A model generated the notes under the pieces. The model was not told the DNA's origin and did no database searches. It worked only from the letters and a program-made list of their open reading frames with translations. A DNA stretch of 22,736 bases from a virus, in the IMG/VR virus record IMGVR_UViG_3300025151_000328, positions 1 to 22,736 of that record; one strand, given 5' to 3'. A program made the position numbers and the translations under genes. Shown here in pieces: positions 21,725 through 22,736 of the stretch (the stretch's first letter is position 1; each line of letters starts with the position of its first letter).

Positions 21725-21995
21725 TTACAATTTTATCTATTATTTCTTGATCTGATTTAGCACCTGATTCATGTACCTGATCGATAAAATCAAGTTTATC
21801 CAACCATGTTCTAGGAAACGCTCTTACCTCTGGATATGCGTTATTCGGGATCTTTTTCATTTCCGTATAAACTCTATCCTCGATAGCATGATCCATCACT
21901 TTTCTACCGATCACAGGTCCCTGTGCCTTACCATAATATTCATATAACGTGACCATTTCACTGGGATCACTCCAGTCCATATATAACTTTGTCAT
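21687..21995 (-). CDS. Small 102-aa protein (unknown)
   Basis: 102 aa starting MTKLYMDWSDPSEMVTLYEY. Acidic and mixed alpha-beta, with AQGPVIG near residues 24-30 that also occurs in the 108-aa protein at 15830-16156. SD AAGGAG, 7 nt before the ATG. It ends inside the start of the 135-aa membrane gene. Confidence 0.72.
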   Translation of the reverse strand: MTKLYMDWSDPSEMVTLYEYYGKAQGPVIGRKVMDHAIEDRVYTEMKKIPNNAYPEVRAFPRTWLDKLDFIDQVHESGAKSDQEIIDKIVNEYENDGEIKKA

Positions 21996-22005
21996 AACTT
22001 ACTCC

Positions 22006-22098
22006 TTAAAAATTTGGGTCGTTCGGATCGACCTCATCGATCAAATGATCTTTCACAAATTTACGCCACCACCTGGCTATTCGATTCCAAATAGACAT
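22006..22098 (-). CDS. Small 30-aa protein
   Basis: MSIWNRIARWWRKFVKDHLI then DEVDPNDPNF: an amphipathic, Trp-rich basic helix and an acidic tail, as in membrane-binding peptides. The ATG is inside the end of the DUF4494-like gene (38-nt overlap); its stop lies inside the SD region of the next gene (TTAAGGAG). Plausible but short. Confidence 0.55.
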   Translation of the reverse strand: MSIWNRIARWWRKFVKDHLIDEVDPNDPNF

Positions 22099-22285
22099 CT
22101 ATTACTCTCGATTTTTTCACCTCTTTCACTTCGAAATCCGATACTTGTGTACCCCACTGTTTGTGAGTAATAGCTTCTGCATCTGTACACGATACCGCAT
22201 TCACTAGATATCTTTCTGTAATTTTCTTTGCTTTTCCTTTGTCGTCAACGTCCACGTGTTGACATGTAACCTGATAATAAAACAT
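22061..22285 (-). CDS. DUF4494-like protein
   Basis: 74 aa starting MFYYQVTCQHVDVDDKGKAK. The order 'strand, DDKGKAKKITERYLVNAVSC, TDAEAITHK' matches my recollection of DUF4494 proteins, which occur in Bacteroidota genomes and their phages (E-x-Y-L-V-x-A followed by T-x-A-E-A). Function is not known for the family. AAAGGG precedes the ATG, which lies 1 nt after the upstream stop. Supports a Bacteroidota host. Confidence 0.72.
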   Translation of the reverse strand: MFYYQVTCQHVDVDDKGKAKKITERYLVNAVSCTDAEAITHKQWGTQVSDFEVKEVKKSRVIDVYLESNSQVVA

Positions 22286-22286
22286 A

Positions 22287-22421
22287 TTATTTCCCTTTAA
22301 ATTTTACGATTAAACTTCTTGTTCCTACATAGATCAACATCGCTATAAGTGATAAGTTGATCAAATTCGGGTGCCAATGCTCCCCACAAATGCCCAAGGC
22401 ATGGTATAAAAATTCTGACAT
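22287..22421 (-). CDS. Small 44-aa membrane protein
   Basis: MSEFLYHALGICGEHWHPNL then INLSLIAMLIYVGTRSLIVK: a Cys/His/Trp cluster (CGEHWHP) before one TM helix with a basic tail. SD AGAGGA lies 5 nt before the ATG. Function unknown. Confidence 0.72.
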   Translation of the reverse strand: MSEFLYHALGICGEHWHPNLINLSLIAMLIYVGTRSLIVKFKGK

Positions 22422-22422
22422 T

Positions 22423-22560
22423 TTATTCCTCTTTTAATTTTGTTAATAATTCTCTTAATTTATCTATCAATTCTGCAACAGTATCCGGTTCCATAGTAAT
22501 AGCACAACACACATTAATATTATCTTCTATCTCTTGTAATATTTCTAATGCTTCATCCAT
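22423..22560 (-). CDS. Small 45-aa acidic helical protein
   Basis: MDEALEILQEIEDNINVCCA then ITMEPDTVAELIDKLRELLT: two acidic/basic helices, with a CC pair. Starts 1 nt after the upstream stop (TAGCATG) and ends just before the SD region of the next gene. No family recognised. Confidence 0.7.
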   Translation of the reverse strand: MDEALEILQEIEDNINVCCAITMEPDTVAELIDKLRELLTKLKEE

Positions 22561-22561
22561 G

Positions 22562-22736
22562 CTATTCGTAACTAACCTCGTCTTCTACAACTACCACATT
22601 GTTCATATCATTACGGAACTTCTTCGAGTTTCTATCCTCGATTTTATTCCAATGTGATACAATATCCAAGTTGATATACGCGCTCATTACGTCCTTAGCA
22701 AATGCCAAATCTGGATATTTGAGAGCTATAATATTT
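22562..22736 (-). CDS. C-terminal end of an unknown protein (5' end off window)
   Basis: 58 residues ending in VVVVEDEVSYE-stop; the visible part has a helix (LAFAKDVMSAYINLDIVSHW) and a charged strand region. The frame is open at the window edge. Nothing recognised. Confidence 0.6.
   Translation of the reverse strand, partial: NIIALKYPDLAFAKDVMSAYINLDIVSHWNKIEDRNSKKFRNDMNNVVVVEDEVSYE

Overview
This AT-rich window looks like part of the genome of a T4-like contractile-tailed phage (myovirus) that infects a Bacteroidota (Cytophaga-Flavobacteria-Bacteroides) host. The T4 link rests on a baseplate block (gp25-like, gp6/baseplate J-like and a gp5-like central spike) and a gp55-type late sigma factor with a small heat-shock protein nearby. 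The host assignment rests on seven promoters of the form GTTG-N20-TATATTTA, close to the Bacteroidota -33/-7 consensus (TTTG / TAnnTTTG) and unlike sigma70 promoters; on a DUF4494-like protein; on an exported beta-barrel protein ending in Phe; and on a tmRNA tag (GEQVEYAMAA) of Bacteroidota style. Every gene I accept is on the minus strand, so the window is transcribed from high to low coordinates.

Layout from right to left (direction of transcription). 22736-20647: tightly packed small genes, often overlapping by 1-4 nt, many encoding short membrane proteins, ending in a GIY-YIG nuclease-like protein. 20646-17821: a 180-nt gene-poor stretch with palindromes, a 42-aa gene, a MoxR/CbbQ-type AAA+ ATPase, a GNAT acetyltransferase, small zinc-binding proteins and a SWIM mini-protein; several have their own promoter. 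17760-15310: small regulatory-looking proteins (DksA/TraR-type zinc finger, UVR-motif protein, several unknowns). 15300-15066: a circularly permuted, two-piece tmRNA gene. 15045-12485: an unknown protein, Hsp20, a zinc-ribbon protein, a small helical protein and a membrane-anchored lysozyme-like enzyme. 12498-10690: an HD phosphohydrolase, a one-TM coiled-coil protein and the gp55-like late sigma factor. 10582-9884: an outer-membrane beta-barrel protein and a 2-TM holin-like protein, closed by a strong terminator. 9792-1: late structural genes (gp5-like spike, small virion protein, gp25, gp6, a DNRLRE-type protein, a 506-aa protein and a >1,000-aa tail protein cut by the window edge).

How they may work together: the right half looks like early/middle genes served by host-type promoters. 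The gp55-like factor would then switch transcription to late promoters; two boxes in the structural region have the TATATTTA element but no GTTG, as expected for a sigma that reads only the -10 region. The tmRNA, Hsp20 and zinc-finger regulators suggest that the phage manages translation and protein quality during infection.

The most unusual item is the tmRNA. Its 3' tRNA half, with encoded CCA, precedes its 5' half by only 18 nt, the arrangement known from alphaproteobacterial and cyanobacterial two-piece tmRNAs. I do not recall this from Bacteroidota or their phages.
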